DNA from: CAZIPZ01 sp964541075
GTDB taxonomy: Bacteria; Acidobacteriota; Terriglobia; 20CM-2-55-15
Direction of reading: 5' to 3'
Length of the DNA stretch: 38,914 nucleotides
NCBI GenBank assembly: GCA_964541075.1
Contig: CAZIPZ010000009.1
Span: forward strand, 1-38,914
Below are positions 22,272 to 30,004 of the stretch, piece by piece. Position 1 is the first letter of the stretch. Every line of letters begins with the position of its first letter. Position numbers and translations under genes: made by a program. The notes beneath the pieces were generated by a model. The model ran no database searches. It had not been told where the DNA came from and saw only the letters and a program-made list of their open reading frames with translations.

Positions 22272-23380
22272 ATGACCTCTAGTTCGGCTTGCAGAGCACC
22301 GGCTGCTTTAAGCGCCTCCAAAATTGCAATCGTATCGCGCGGAGTAACGCCCAAACCGTTGAGTGCTCGAATCAGGTCGTCTACGGTAGCTCCCCGATTC
22401 AGCGTAACGAAATTGCTTTTCTGTTCCTGAGCAGTAACTTTTTGCTCAGGAGCAACGACTGTTTGTCCCTGCGAAAAAGGAGCAGGCTGCGAAACGGTGA
22501 ACTGTGTTTCGATCTGAATACTCAAATTGCCGTGAGCGATCGACACCGGAGCGATTGTCACGTCGCTGCCAATAATTACAGTTCCGGTGCGTTCATTCAC
22601 GATAACCCTCGCCTTTGTATCCACGTCGATGGAAACTGCTTCGATCGACGACATGAACTCCACTGGTCGAGTCTGAAAATCCGCCGGAACCGACAGGCGC
22701 ACAGACCGACCGTCGACAGCAATTGCAATTGGTCGGCCAAACGTTGCGTTGATTCCATCCGCAACGCGCCTCACCGTCGTAAAGTCCATGCGATCAAGCA
22801 CTAACTCCAGTGTGTCGACCGTCTGCGGAAGGCCGGTCAGAACAGTCCGCTCAACCGACGCGCCATTGGGAACCCTTCCGACTGTCGGATGATTGACAGT
22901 CACTCCAGTTGATTCGTTGCCGGCCGAATACCCACCCAACACCACAGGTCCCTGCGCCACAGCGTAAACATTGCCATCCTGCGCCAATAATGGCGTCTGA
23001 AGGAGAATCCCTCCCTGCAGGCTGGTGGCGTCACCGATAGACGAAACCGTGACATCAATTCGGGACCCGGTCCGTTCGAAAGCCGCCAACTCTGCGGTCA
23101 CCATGACTGCAGCAATGTTTTCAACCCGCACACTCTGGCTGTTGAGCGTCATCCCGAAGCGTTCGAGCATGTTCAACAGTGTTTGCTGGGTAAAGATTGT
23201 CTGTCGTTTATCACCAGTCTTATTCAGTCCAATCACGAGCCCGTACCCTATCAATTGATTGCTCCGAATTCCGGCAAAACGACCAATGTCCTTGATTCTG
23301 GACGCGGCGGCAGCAGAGGGGGGTGCGGCGGCAAACGTCAGCGCCAGCGTTGCAGTAAGAAGTGTCTTTAAGTATTTCAT
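22268..23380 (-). CDS. flgI: Flagellar P-ring protein FlgI
   Basis: 370 residues from ATG 23380, begun by a Sec signal peptide MKYLKTLLTATLALTFAAAP, with cleavage likely after AAA near residue 26. The mature part opens SRIKDIGRFAGIRSNQLIGYGLVIGLN, the FlgI signature. Further conserved stretches are GTVIIGSDVTIAPVSIAHGNL and TVDDLIRALNGLGVTPRDTIAILEALKAAGAL at the C-terminus. It forms the peptidoglycan-level bushing of the rod. An in-frame start nine codons upstream overlaps flgH and lacks signal-peptide character. AAGGCTGAG precedes the chosen ATG. Confidence 0.95.
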   Translation of the reverse strand: MKYLKTLLTATLALTFAAAPPSAAAASRIKDIGRFAGIRSNQLIGYGLVIGLNKTGDKRQTIFTQQTLLNMLERFGMTLNSQSVRVENIAAVMVTAELAAFERTGSRIDVTVSSIGDATSLQGGILLQTPLLAQDGNVYAVAQGPVVLGGYSAGNESTGVTVNHPTVGRVPNGASVERTVLTGLPQTVDTLELVLDRMDFTTVRRVADGINATFGRPIAIAVDGRSVRLSVPADFQTRPVEFMSSIEAVSIDVDTKARVIVNERTGTVIIGSDVTIAPVSIAHGNLSIQIETQFTVSQPAPFSQGQTVVAPEQKVTAQEQKSNFVTLNRGATVDDLIRALNGLGVTPRDTIAILEALKAAGALQAELEVI

Positions 23381-23388
23381 GCTCAGCC

Positions 23389-23991
23389 TTAGAAAGGTGT
23401 AACCCATTGGAACAATTTATAGAGAAAACCTGGCTTGTTGGCATCGGAGACGATGCCTTTGCCGTCGAATTTAACTTCCATATTGGCGATCGATGTCGAG
23501 AAGACCACGTTGTTGGCGCTGACATCTCGAGAACGCACGAGGCCGCGAATGTTGAGAATCTGACGCTCACGATTGATTGTCACTTCCTTCGTCCCTTCGA
23601 TCACCAGGTCTCCATTTGGCAAAACCTCAACAACGCGCGCCGACACAAAAGCCTGGAGTTGACCGGTGCGGCTGGTGGAACCCGTGCCGGCAAAATTCAG
23701 CGCCGAAGCGCCGGATAGAATGTTGGCAAAGCTCAGGGCGGACTTACCTTTTTCCAGGCCGAGCACATTCGGAGCGGAAACGCTCACGTCGCCGTTCTTG
23801 TTCGTAGAGGTGTTTGCGGAATTGGACGCCGTCGCACTTTCGACGATCTGAATCGTGACGATATCGTTTACTGTTCTCGCCTTAAAATCCCGGAACAAGA
23901 AAAGGTTGGGCGCGGCTTCGGAAAACAGCGACGGATTCGCTGCCGCAGTCTGTAGAAAAAGCATCATCACTAACGTTGTCATTCTGATCAC
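23389..23991 (-). CDS. flgH: Flagellar L-ring protein FlgH, without lipobox
   Basis: 200 residues. A short N-terminal export signal (MIRMTTLVMMLFLQTAAANP) is followed by LFLFRDFKARTVNDIVTIQIVESATA, the FlgH beta-domain start, and VVEVLPNGDLVIEGTKEVTINRE with LVRSRDVSANNVV, all FlgH signatures. Usual FlgH is a lipoprotein with a Cys after the signal. Here there is no cysteine in the whole protein, so it cannot be lipidated by the usual route. It forms the outer-membrane bushing. ATG overlaps flgA's stop as ATGA. Confidence 0.94.
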   Translation of the reverse strand: MIRMTTLVMMLFLQTAAANPSLFSEAAPNLFLFRDFKARTVNDIVTIQIVESATASNSANTSTNKNGDVSVSAPNVLGLEKGKSALSFANILSGASALNFAGTGSTSRTGQLQAFVSARVVEVLPNGDLVIEGTKEVTINRERQILNIRGLVRSRDVSANNVVFSTSIANMEVKFDGKGIVSDANKPGFLYKLFQWVTPF

Positions 23992-24887
23992 CTGTTCTTT
24001 TGATCCGATTTCGAACTGCCGATTTCAAGCAGCCGAGGTCCGACGATTACTGCGGACGTCGCGCCATCACCGGACAAGTGTTCCACCTGGATGGTGTCTC
24101 CATAGCGGCCTGAGCTTTTCGCTCGCATCGTCGCGGCAACGGTAATCGATCCTGAAATTGCCTTGACCGTGACCGAGTCTCCCTTTTGAACGAACATCGG
24201 CGCATAGAGAGCGTCCGCGGTCAGAACCTGCCCTGGCGTTAAATCGCGCTTGGCCAACAATCCGTCGAGCGATTGCGGCTGCGCCGGCATCCCCTTCACT
24301 GGCATCCTTTTCATTTCCAGATCTTCTTCTCTAACAGCCGAATGAGCCGCAATGGGGTTCTTGACAACGGGTTGTTCCGTCTCGATGCGCACATTGGTTC
24401 GGACGAATGCATTTCGCAAATATCGGGCGCCTCGCGCTTCAAGGCGCACAAACACGGAAGCCGTTGGATCGAATCGTGGAGGAAGGCTGGCTGTTAGCTG
24501 GACGGGACCGGTTTCAATCTGCACCGCAGGTATTTCCATGTTTTCGATTTCGACGTTTGCGGAGGGAAACTGGCGGATAAAGGCGTCCAATATGACGCGG
24601 GAAACCTGGTCGCGATCCAAGGCGGCGGCTCGCCGGCGCACCAGGATCGATTCGGGTATTCGTAAATCCTCCGTGGGCAAGCCCGCCGACTGCAGTTTTC
24701 CCATAATTTCGTAATTGGGAATGCGCCGGCCCAAACCGGGGCTTGGAGAGTAACCCACTGCGATTGAAGCTCGTGGGTCGTCTGGAGGAAAAGCCGCAAG
24801 CGCGCCAAGCTGAATCGTATCCCCATCGATGAAAACGTCCGCCGGGAACGATATGCAGCAACCAAAGAGCAAGAAAGCCAATATCAC
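23988..24887 (-). CDS. flgA: FlgA, P-ring assembly chaperone
   Basis: 299 residues started by GTG 24887, one base after the flgG stop. The N-terminus MILAFLLFGCCISFPA is a short Sec signal. The C-terminal half contains a SAF domain: NPIAAHSAVREEDLEMKRMP, LTPGQVLTADALY, then KGDSVTVKAISGSITVAATMRAKSSGRYGDTIQV, the FlgA C-terminal signature. It is longer than E. coli FlgA (219) through extra N-terminal domains. It helps FlgI assemble in the periplasm. Gene order flgG-flgA-flgH-flgI is conserved in many diderms. Confidence 0.92.
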   Translation of the reverse strand: MILAFLLFGCCISFPADVFIDGDTIQLGALAAFPPDDPRASIAVGYSPSPGLGRRIPNYEIMGKLQSAGLPTEDLRIPESILVRRRAAALDRDQVSRVILDAFIRQFPSANVEIENMEIPAVQIETGPVQLTASLPPRFDPTASVFVRLEARGARYLRNAFVRTNVRIETEQPVVKNPIAAHSAVREEDLEMKRMPVKGMPAQPQSLDGLLAKRDLTPGQVLTADALYAPMFVQKGDSVTVKAISGSITVAATMRAKSSGRYGDTIQVEHLSGDGATSAVIVGPRLLEIGSSKSDQKNR

Positions 24888-24888
24888 G

Positions 24889-25677
24889 TTATCTCACCAT
24901 GTTGTTGATTTGCGAAAGCATGTCGTCGGCTACCCGCACAGCTCGTGAATTCACTTCGTAAGCGCGTTGCGCGATGATCATGTTCACCATTTCTTCCGCA
25001 ACGTTGACGTTCGACTGTTCCAGAAACCCTTGATTCAAGCTTCCCAAACCGTTTTCGCCGGGATTGCCCGCGCTGGCGTCGCCGGAAGCAGTTGTTGGAA
25101 GAAGCAGGTTTCGGCCAACGCTGTTCAAGCCCGAGGGATTCTGGAAATTCGCAATCTGTATCGTGCCCACTTGCTGCGCGGTGGACTGCCCTGCTTGGGT
25201 GACGGACACAGTTCCATCGCTCCCGATCACAATCTCCTGGGCGTCGGCGGGTATGGAAATTTGCGGCTCGATCGGATTACCGTCCGCCGTAACGATCGCT
25301 CCTTCACTATTCATATGGAACGATCCATCACGCGTATACCCCAACTCGCCGCTCGGAAGCCGGACTTGAAAAAACCCTTTGCCCTCGATCACGAGATCAA
25401 GAGGATTATCCGTTTGGCGAAAGTCTCCCTGACGATAGATGCGGTCGGTCGCCACCGGCCGGGTCCCCAAGCCCAATTGAAGGCCCACCGGGTACTGCGT
25501 CGACGTTGAGGAGGCGGTCCCTGCAGGCCGAATGTTCTGATACAACAAGTCCTGAAATTCGGCGCGGCCTTGCTTGAAGCCTGTCGTGTTCACGTTCGCA
25601 ATATTGTTGGCGATCGTGTCGATGTTGATCTGTTGGGCCTGCATTCCGGTTGCGGCCGTATACAACGCTCTGAGCAT
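24889..25677 (-). CDS. flgG: Distal rod protein FlgG
   Basis: 262 residues, standard for FlgG. N-terminal axial motif MLRALYTAATGMQAQQINIDTIANNIANVNTTGFKQGRAEF, then FQDLLYQNIRPAG and the FlgG-specific GLGTRPVATDRIYRQGD. The C-terminus SNVNVAEEMVNMIIAQRAYEVNSRAV is the conserved D0 helix. AAGGAG lies before the ATG. It makes the distal rod through the L and P rings. Confidence 0.97.
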   Translation of the reverse strand: MLRALYTAATGMQAQQINIDTIANNIANVNTTGFKQGRAEFQDLLYQNIRPAGTASSTSTQYPVGLQLGLGTRPVATDRIYRQGDFRQTDNPLDLVIEGKGFFQVRLPSGELGYTRDGSFHMNSEGAIVTADGNPIEPQISIPADAQEIVIGSDGTVSVTQAGQSTAQQVGTIQIANFQNPSGLNSVGRNLLLPTTASGDASAGNPGENGLGSLNQGFLEQSNVNVAEEMVNMIIAQRAYEVNSRAVRVADDMLSQINNMVR

Positions 25678-25696
25678 CTGTTCTCCTTATTAACTT

Positions 25697-26392
25697 CTAA
25701 ATCCGACCCAATTCTTGAATCAGCCGTGCATTCATGTCCGTCATCAGCGTTCTTACTGTCCGCTGCACTGCTTCAAACTCTCTGTATGCCGACATGAGAT
25801 GCACCATCTCGTCCACCGCGTTGACGTTCGACCGTTCCAGACTTCCTCCCTTTACGCGAGGTTCGTCAACATCCCGCAAGCCTTCAGCCTCGCCATTCCA
25901 GATGAAGCGGTACAAACCTTCCTTTTCAAGTTTCGCCGGATTATCGAACGTCACAATCTTCAGCGCCGAAACCTCTTCACCGTCAACCGTGACAGCGCCG
26001 CTGTCCTGAATCGCCACCTTTCCTTCACCCAGAACAATCGAACTTCCGGACGTCGAAAGGACCTTCATTCCATCCTTAGTCACCAACTCGCCGGAGGCAT
26101 TCAATCCAAAATTTCCCGAGCGCGTATAGCGAACACCGGACGGAGTTTGGAGTGCAAAAAAGCCTTGGCCATCGATTGCGACGTCCAGGTCGTTTCCGGT
26201 ATTGATCAAATCGCCGCCCGTAAGATCAACCTTGGTTGCGACATCGAAGCCTTCGTTTTCGCTCTGCAGGATCGTACCGAAGTCACGCTTGAAACCGGTG
26301 GTGTTGGCGTTGGCCAAATTGTTCGTAATAACATCGACCAGCTTCATTCGCGCTTCAAGCGCGGAATACGCATCAATAAAGGCATCACTCAT
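25697..26392 (-). CDS. flgF: Proximal rod protein FlgF
   Basis: 231 residues. It begins DAYSALEARMKLVDVITNNLANANTTGFKRDF, the rod-protein motif, then LDVAIDGQGFFALQTPSGVRYTRSGNF, and ends with GSLERSNVNAVDEMVHLMSAYREFEAVQRTV. The length and the single missing distal-rod insertion suggest FlgF rather than a second FlgG, and its position just before flgG is the classical order. There is a long 144-base gap to the next minus-strand gene upstream, containing a hairpin and a sigma28-like site on the opposite strand. Confidence 0.9.
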   Translation of the reverse strand: MSDAFIDAYSALEARMKLVDVITNNLANANTTGFKRDFGTILQSENEGFDVATKVDLTGGDLINTGNDLDVAIDGQGFFALQTPSGVRYTRSGNFGLNASGELVTKDGMKVLSTSGSSIVLGEGKVAIQDSGAVTVDGEEVSALKIVTFDNPAKLEKEGLYRFIWNGEAEGLRDVDEPRVKGGSLERSNVNAVDEMVHLMSAYREFEAVQRTVRTLMTDMNARLIQELGRI

Positions 26393-26441
26393 GACAAAGC
26401 CACCATTGCAATGACGTCTCCATCCGTTAAATGAACAAAAC

Positions 26442-26469
26442 TAAACTTCTTCAAGGATTCTGCCGATAG
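26442..26469 (+). promoter_or_regulatory. Sigma28-like promoter pointing antisense to the fliM-fliN operon
   Basis: Plus strand TAAACTTC (26442-26449), a 12-base spacer, then GCCGATAG (26462-26469): 6 of 8 and 7 of 8 matches, with the same unusual 12-base spacer as the flgM and flagellin sites. It faces away from flgF and toward the 3' end of the SwrB-like gene, so it would yield an antisense or non-coding transcript starting near 26476. No protein-coding gene follows on this strand. Confidence 0.45.
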
Positions 26470-26501
26470 GTAAGAACGGGACGGTCTGCACGTTCTTGCC
26501 T
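26468..26501. terminator. Hairpin after the fliM-fliN-SwrB-like operon
   Basis: AGGTAAGAACG (26468-26478) and CGTTCTTGCCT (26491-26501) form an 11-bp stem with one G-U pair and a 12-base loop. On the minus strand it lies about 36 bases beyond the stop of the SwrB-like gene. There is no T run, so it may be a weak or Rho-assisted terminator or a processing site. It directly abuts the antisense sigma28-like -10. Confidence 0.45.
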
Positions 26502-26536
26502 AGTGATCGCCGCCGGCCCTGGGCAGAATCCCGCGG

Positions 26537-26899
26537 TCATCGCTGAAGCCGCGACATACCGAGCAGCACTTCGACGTCACCTTCGGGAAGGTTGCAGGAT
26601 CTTGCGATGTCGGTCGTCACAAAGCCCTTCTTGCCCATCGCAATCACCTGGTTGCGAACGTCGAAGTCCACGCCCGTCTTCGGCGCTACAGGCGCTGCGG
26701 TGACTGAGAGTTTTGAAATTTCCTCTTGAGCCTTGCCGACAAAACCGGCATGCAGCGACTCTGCCGAGGCCCATTCCTTCTTGAGCGATGTCAGCGCTTT
26801 CGTTGCCGTCTTGAACCTCGCGCGAACGTAGGCCAACACCACAATTGTCACCACGCCATACAGAGCAAGAACCGAATAGATGACAACGGGGTTACCCAT
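26537..26899 (-). CDS. Single-pass membrane protein with C-terminal HTH-like segment (SwrB/DUF2802-like)
   Basis: 120 residues if begun at the ATG overlapping the fliN stop (ATGGGTAA); the longer open frame upstream lies in fliN. One membrane helix, PVVIYSVLALYGVVTIVVLAYV (about 4-25), is followed by a charged cytoplasmic helix, a Pro/Ala linker and a C-terminal segment QVIAMGKKGFVTTDIARSCNLPEGDVEVLLGM (84-115) with a helix-turn-helix look. This architecture matches small flagellar-locus proteins of the DUF2802 type and SwrB of Bacillus, which promotes early T3SS assembly. The assignment rests on architecture and place after fliN, not close similarity. Confidence 0.72.
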   Translation of the reverse strand: MGNPVVIYSVLALYGVVTIVVLAYVRARFKTATKALTSLKKEWASAESLHAGFVGKAQEEISKLSVTAAPVAPKTGVDFDVRNQVIAMGKKGFVTTDIARSCNLPEGDVEVLLGMSRLQR

Positions 26900-27194
26900 T
26901 AAGAGATTTAAATTTTTCACCGGCACTTGTGATCTCCGTGATTCGAATTCCGTAATAACCATCGACTGTAACAACTTCGCCGCGCGCCAATATCCTGCCA
27001 TTGACGACCAACTCCACCGGTTGATCGATCCCCGAGTTCAATTCGATGACCGACCCGACGCCCAATTTCGTTATTTCTTCGAGAATCATTTCTGTTTCAC
27101 CGAACCGGATGGAGACCGGAAGCTGCACATCCATGAGCACGGCCAGGTTTCCGGTAAATTCTTCATCCATTGGTTTACTGAGCGATGTTTCCAT
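26892..27194 (-). CDS. fliN: Rotor C-ring protein FliN (copy 1)
   Basis: 100 residues; ATG 27194 with GAGGAGG six bases upstream, overlapping the fliM end by 20 bases. The SpoA (surface presentation of antigens) domain is complete: LAVLMDVQLPVSIRFGETEM, LEEITKLGVGSVIELNSGIDQPVELVVNGRILARGEVVTVDGYYGIRITEI. The N-terminal tail is very short. FliN forms the bottom of the C-ring and binds export components. A second FliN-like gene lies at 35152-35448. Confidence 0.94.
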   Translation of the reverse strand: METSLSKPMDEEFTGNLAVLMDVQLPVSIRFGETEMILEEITKLGVGSVIELNSGIDQPVELVVNGRILARGEVVTVDGYYGIRITEITSAGEKFKSLNG

Positions 27195-28083
27195 TCACTA
27201 CCTCCTCTTTTCTAGGGCGTACGTGGCCCGTAACCGCAAATGCTTTCCTCACTGAATCCATTCTCGCCACGGCATGCAGCTTCTCCTTGCCGGCCACTTT
27301 GAGAATCATCGGCCATTCCTGTCGTTGGTCGAGCACTAGAGTGTCGCCAAGCTGCAGCGACAACAACGAGGACATCGGGAATGAGGTCTGCGCCGTTTCG
27401 ATGCTGACATTCACCGGAATATGCCGGAGTTGATGAAGCAGCGTTCCGTCGTGAATGACTTTTTTCCGGCTGTATAACTCCTGATCGAAGATATGAATGA
27501 TGGGCTCCAGCACGAGGGTCGGAACCACCAGGTTCATTTTTGCCATGGTCTCGCGCATCCGAACCGAGAACTGGAATTGAATGATCATTTCGTTCGGCGC
27601 GACGATCTGCACCATGTGGGGATGTGTTTCGGTCGCGTTCAGCGTAAAGTCGATGACATAAACGGGACGCCAGCTTTCCTTGAGGGTGTCGACCAACAGT
27701 TTCAGTACGCTTTGAATGATGCTGGTTTCAATTTCGGTCATCGCGCGGATGTTGTCCATTGGACGGCCCGCGCCTCCGAGCAGTCTGTCGATCATCGGGA
27801 AGACCAGCGTTGGGCTGATTTCCAGAGCGGCAGAACCGTCCAAGGGCTTGAGGGAAAGTGCAGCGTAGCAGGTCGGGTCCATGACGCCGGCCATGAATTC
27901 CGCATAGCTGACCTGCGTAATATTTTCGAGGGATACTTCCACGACGGTCCGCAGATAAGCGGACACTGAAGAGGAAAAATTTCTTGCGAAACGATCGTGC
28001 ACAAAGTGCAGTGACCGTATTTGGTTTTTGGATATACGGTCCGGCCGTTTGAAGTTGTATCGCTGGACTTTTTTCTCGCTCAT
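27175..28083 (-). CDS. fliM: Rotor switch protein FliM lacking the CheY-binding N-terminal peptide
   Basis: 302 residues. Core: KNQIRSLHFVHDRFARNFSSSVSAYLRT, then SYAEFMAGVMDPTCYAALSLKPLDGSAAL and LLGGAGRPMDN (CheC-like middle), and a C-terminal SpoA domain (VNVSIETAQTSFPMSSLLSLQLGDTLVLD). The protein starts MSEKKVQRYNFKRPDRISKN and lacks the usual ILSQ-EIDALL peptide that binds phosphorylated CheY. An upstream in-frame TGA falls within fliA, so no longer start exists. It builds the C-ring with FliG (outside the window) and FliN. Signals must reach the switch through other surfaces, perhaps FliN. Confidence 0.94.
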   Translation of the reverse strand: MSEKKVQRYNFKRPDRISKNQIRSLHFVHDRFARNFSSSVSAYLRTVVEVSLENITQVSYAEFMAGVMDPTCYAALSLKPLDGSAALEISPTLVFPMIDRLLGGAGRPMDNIRAMTEIETSIIQSVLKLLVDTLKESWRPVYVIDFTLNATETHPHMVQIVAPNEMIIQFQFSVRMRETMAKMNLVVPTLVLEPIIHIFDQELYSRKKVIHDGTLLHQLRHIPVNVSIETAQTSFPMSSLLSLQLGDTLVLDQRQEWPMILKVAGKEKLHAVARMDSVRKAFAVTGHVRPRKEEVVNGNIAQ

Positions 28084-28085
28084 TT

Positions 28086-28826
28086 TTATCCCGCCGCCGC
28101 TTTCATCATGGATTCAACATCCGGCGCCGCCTTGCCGAGCTTCGCACGGAGCCGCAGGGTGGCTTTGGTATGCAGTTGTGATACGCGCGACTCGTTAACG
28201 CCAAGCAGCGCCCCAATTTCCTTCATCGTGAATTCTTCGTAGTAGTAAAGGGAAAGAACCAGTCTTTCCTTTTCGGGAAGCGTATCGATGGCTTCGGCCA
28301 GCAGCTTCGTCAATTCGTGAGTTTCGAAGCGAGCATATGGGTCGTTCGTGCCATCGTCGGGATAGTAATTGATGTAGTTGTCGCTATCTTCGTTGTCGCC
28401 CATGTTCTCGAACGAGCCAACCGTCAGACCATGAAGCTGGTCCACAAGGGCGTGAAAGTCTTCGATATCTTCGCCTAGCGCCTCGGATACTTCTTCGTCG
28501 GTTGCGGCCCGGCCAAGCTTTTGAGTGAGTTCGGCATACGTCCGCTCGAGATCCTTGCTTTTCTTGCGCAACGAGCGCGGCGCCCAGTCGAGGTTCCGGA
28601 GGCTGTCCAGAATCGCGCCGCGAATCCGAACTTCGGCATAGGTCTTGAATTTCACTCCCCGATCCGGCTCAAACTTATCTACAGCATCGAGCAGTCCGAG
28701 GACTCCGGCATTCACAAGATCCCGCATTTCGATGTTTGCCGGCAGCCGGGTGGCTACACGGTGAGCAATATGCCGGATCAATGGCAACGTATCGACGATG
28801 AGTGCTTCTCTTTCGGCGTGGGTCAT
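28086..28826 (-). CDS. fliA: Flagellar sigma factor FliA (sigma28)
   Basis: 246 residues, as usual. Region 2: LPLIRHIAHRVATRLPANIEMRDLVNAGVLGLLDAVDKFEPDRGVKFKTYAEVRIRGAILDSLRNLDWAPRSLR, the FliA/WhiG signature DLV..G..GL.DA..K. Region 4: LPEKERLVLSLYYYEEFTMKEIGALLGVNESRVSQLHTKA, ending with an HTH. It directs RNA polymerase to class 3 flagellar promoters such as those noted before flgM and flagellin. FlgM is its antagonist. Start overlaps flhF as ATGA. The stretches quoted are regional markers, not the full domains. Confidence 0.96.
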   Translation of the reverse strand: MTHAEREALIVDTLPLIRHIAHRVATRLPANIEMRDLVNAGVLGLLDAVDKFEPDRGVKFKTYAEVRIRGAILDSLRNLDWAPRSLRKKSKDLERTYAELTQKLGRAATDEEVSEALGEDIEDFHALVDQLHGLTVGSFENMGDNEDSDNYINYYPDDGTNDPYARFETHELTKLLAEAIDTLPEKERLVLSLYYYEEFTMKEIGALLGVNESRVSQLHTKATLRLRAKLGKAAPDVESMMKAAAG

Positions 28827-30004
28827 ATTGCAGGCTCCGAGGGCAGAACGAATCGTGCAAGATCATCCGCAGCGGGCAGCACCAGATCTTCCGGAACTCG
28901 CTGTCCGTTGCCGATGTAAGAAATCGCCAGTTCGTTTCGAAGCAAGTCGCCGGCAATCGCTCCTTTGGCGTCGGTTTCGTCGATCTTGGTGAAGATCACG
29001 CTACGGGGCGAGAAACGCATGAAGCGGGCGACAATTTTAGTGATGTCTTCCGATCTGGTCGTTGCGCTCACGACAAGGTGTACTTTGGCGTCCGCGGAAT
29101 TGATAACGCCTTCCAGCTTCGCCAGCCTTGCAAGGTCGGATGGACTGGAACCCTGCGTATCGATCATGACGAGATCGCGATCATCCAGACTGCGCACAAG
29201 TTCTTTAAGAGTGCCGGCGTCCGCGCAACCGTATGTTGGGACGCCGAGGAGTTCTCCGAAACGTTTCAGTTGCTCCTGTCCGCCGACGCGGAAGAGGTCG
29301 GTCGAAATCAACGCAACCTTTTTCTTCATTCGGATTGAAGCATGACCTGCAATCTTGGCGATCGTGGTCGTTTTGCCGACTCCGGTGGGTCCGACGAAAA
29401 CGCTGACCATTCGCGATTTGCCAACGAGTTCGGCTGCAGGCTCAATGACCATCTGGTCGGCTAGAAGACGACGAACGCGGTCTCTCAACTCTGAAGGCGT
29501 CGGTTTGCCGCGGGATCCGGTCCTCACGAGGTGATCGGCAAGTTCCTGCTCAATGCCGCTGCTGATGAGCTCCGCGTATAAGCCGCCGCCAACATCCTGG
29601 CCCTTCGATGGCATCGCGTTGCTCAGCGTGCGGAAAGATTTCTTCAGTTCGCCGATCTCTTCGATCAACGCATCCATGCGCTCGTCCTTGCGGACTCGTG
29701 GAGCCTCAACCTCCGGTCGGTTCACTGCAACCGGCGCCAGAGCCGGCGCTGCTGCAGCTGCAGAAGCGGAACGAACCGGCGCTGTGACGGCTGGGCGTTG
29801 CTTCGTTTCCGTGTTCGTTTCGACGGCCGGTTTCGGTTCGTCAAGCGCGGCGGTTATTTCCCATTTTTGCCTCTTGAACAAACCAAACGGGGGACGCGCA
29901 TTGACGGATCGAGTGCTTAGAATCAGAGCCTCGCCGCCGAGATCGCGTTTAACGTTATCCAGTGCCTCCTGGAGTGATCGGCTTTGGTATGTTTTGACCT
30001 TCAT
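28823..30004 (-). CDS. flhF: Signal-recognition-type GTPase FlhF
   Basis: 393 residues. N-terminal MKVKTYQSRSLQEALDNVKRDLG and AEALILSTRSV are standard for FlhF; then a Pro/Ala-rich linker (about 60-105), a helical N domain and a C-terminal G domain with P-loop GPTGVGKTT at 205-213, ISTDLFRVGGQEQLKRF at 233-249 and DTQG in the G3 position. FlhF localises the basal body, usually with the ATPase FlhG encoded next to it. Here flhG is missing: fliA follows directly with a 4-base overlap. Flagellar number and placement may therefore be set differently. Confidence 0.95.
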   Translation of the reverse strand: MKVKTYQSRSLQEALDNVKRDLGGEALILSTRSVNARPPFGLFKRQKWEITAALDEPKPAVETNTETKQRPAVTAPVRSASAAAAAPALAPVAVNRPEVEAPRVRKDERMDALIEEIGELKKSFRTLSNAMPSKGQDVGGGLYAELISSGIEQELADHLVRTGSRGKPTPSELRDRVRRLLADQMVIEPAAELVGKSRMVSVFVGPTGVGKTTTIAKIAGHASIRMKKKVALISTDLFRVGGQEQLKRFGELLGVPTYGCADAGTLKELVRSLDDRDLVMIDTQGSSPSDLARLAKLEGVINSADAKVHLVVSATTRSEDITKIVARFMRFSPRSVIFTKIDETDAKGAIAGDLLRNELAISYIGNGQRVPEDLVLPAADDLARFVLPSEPAI

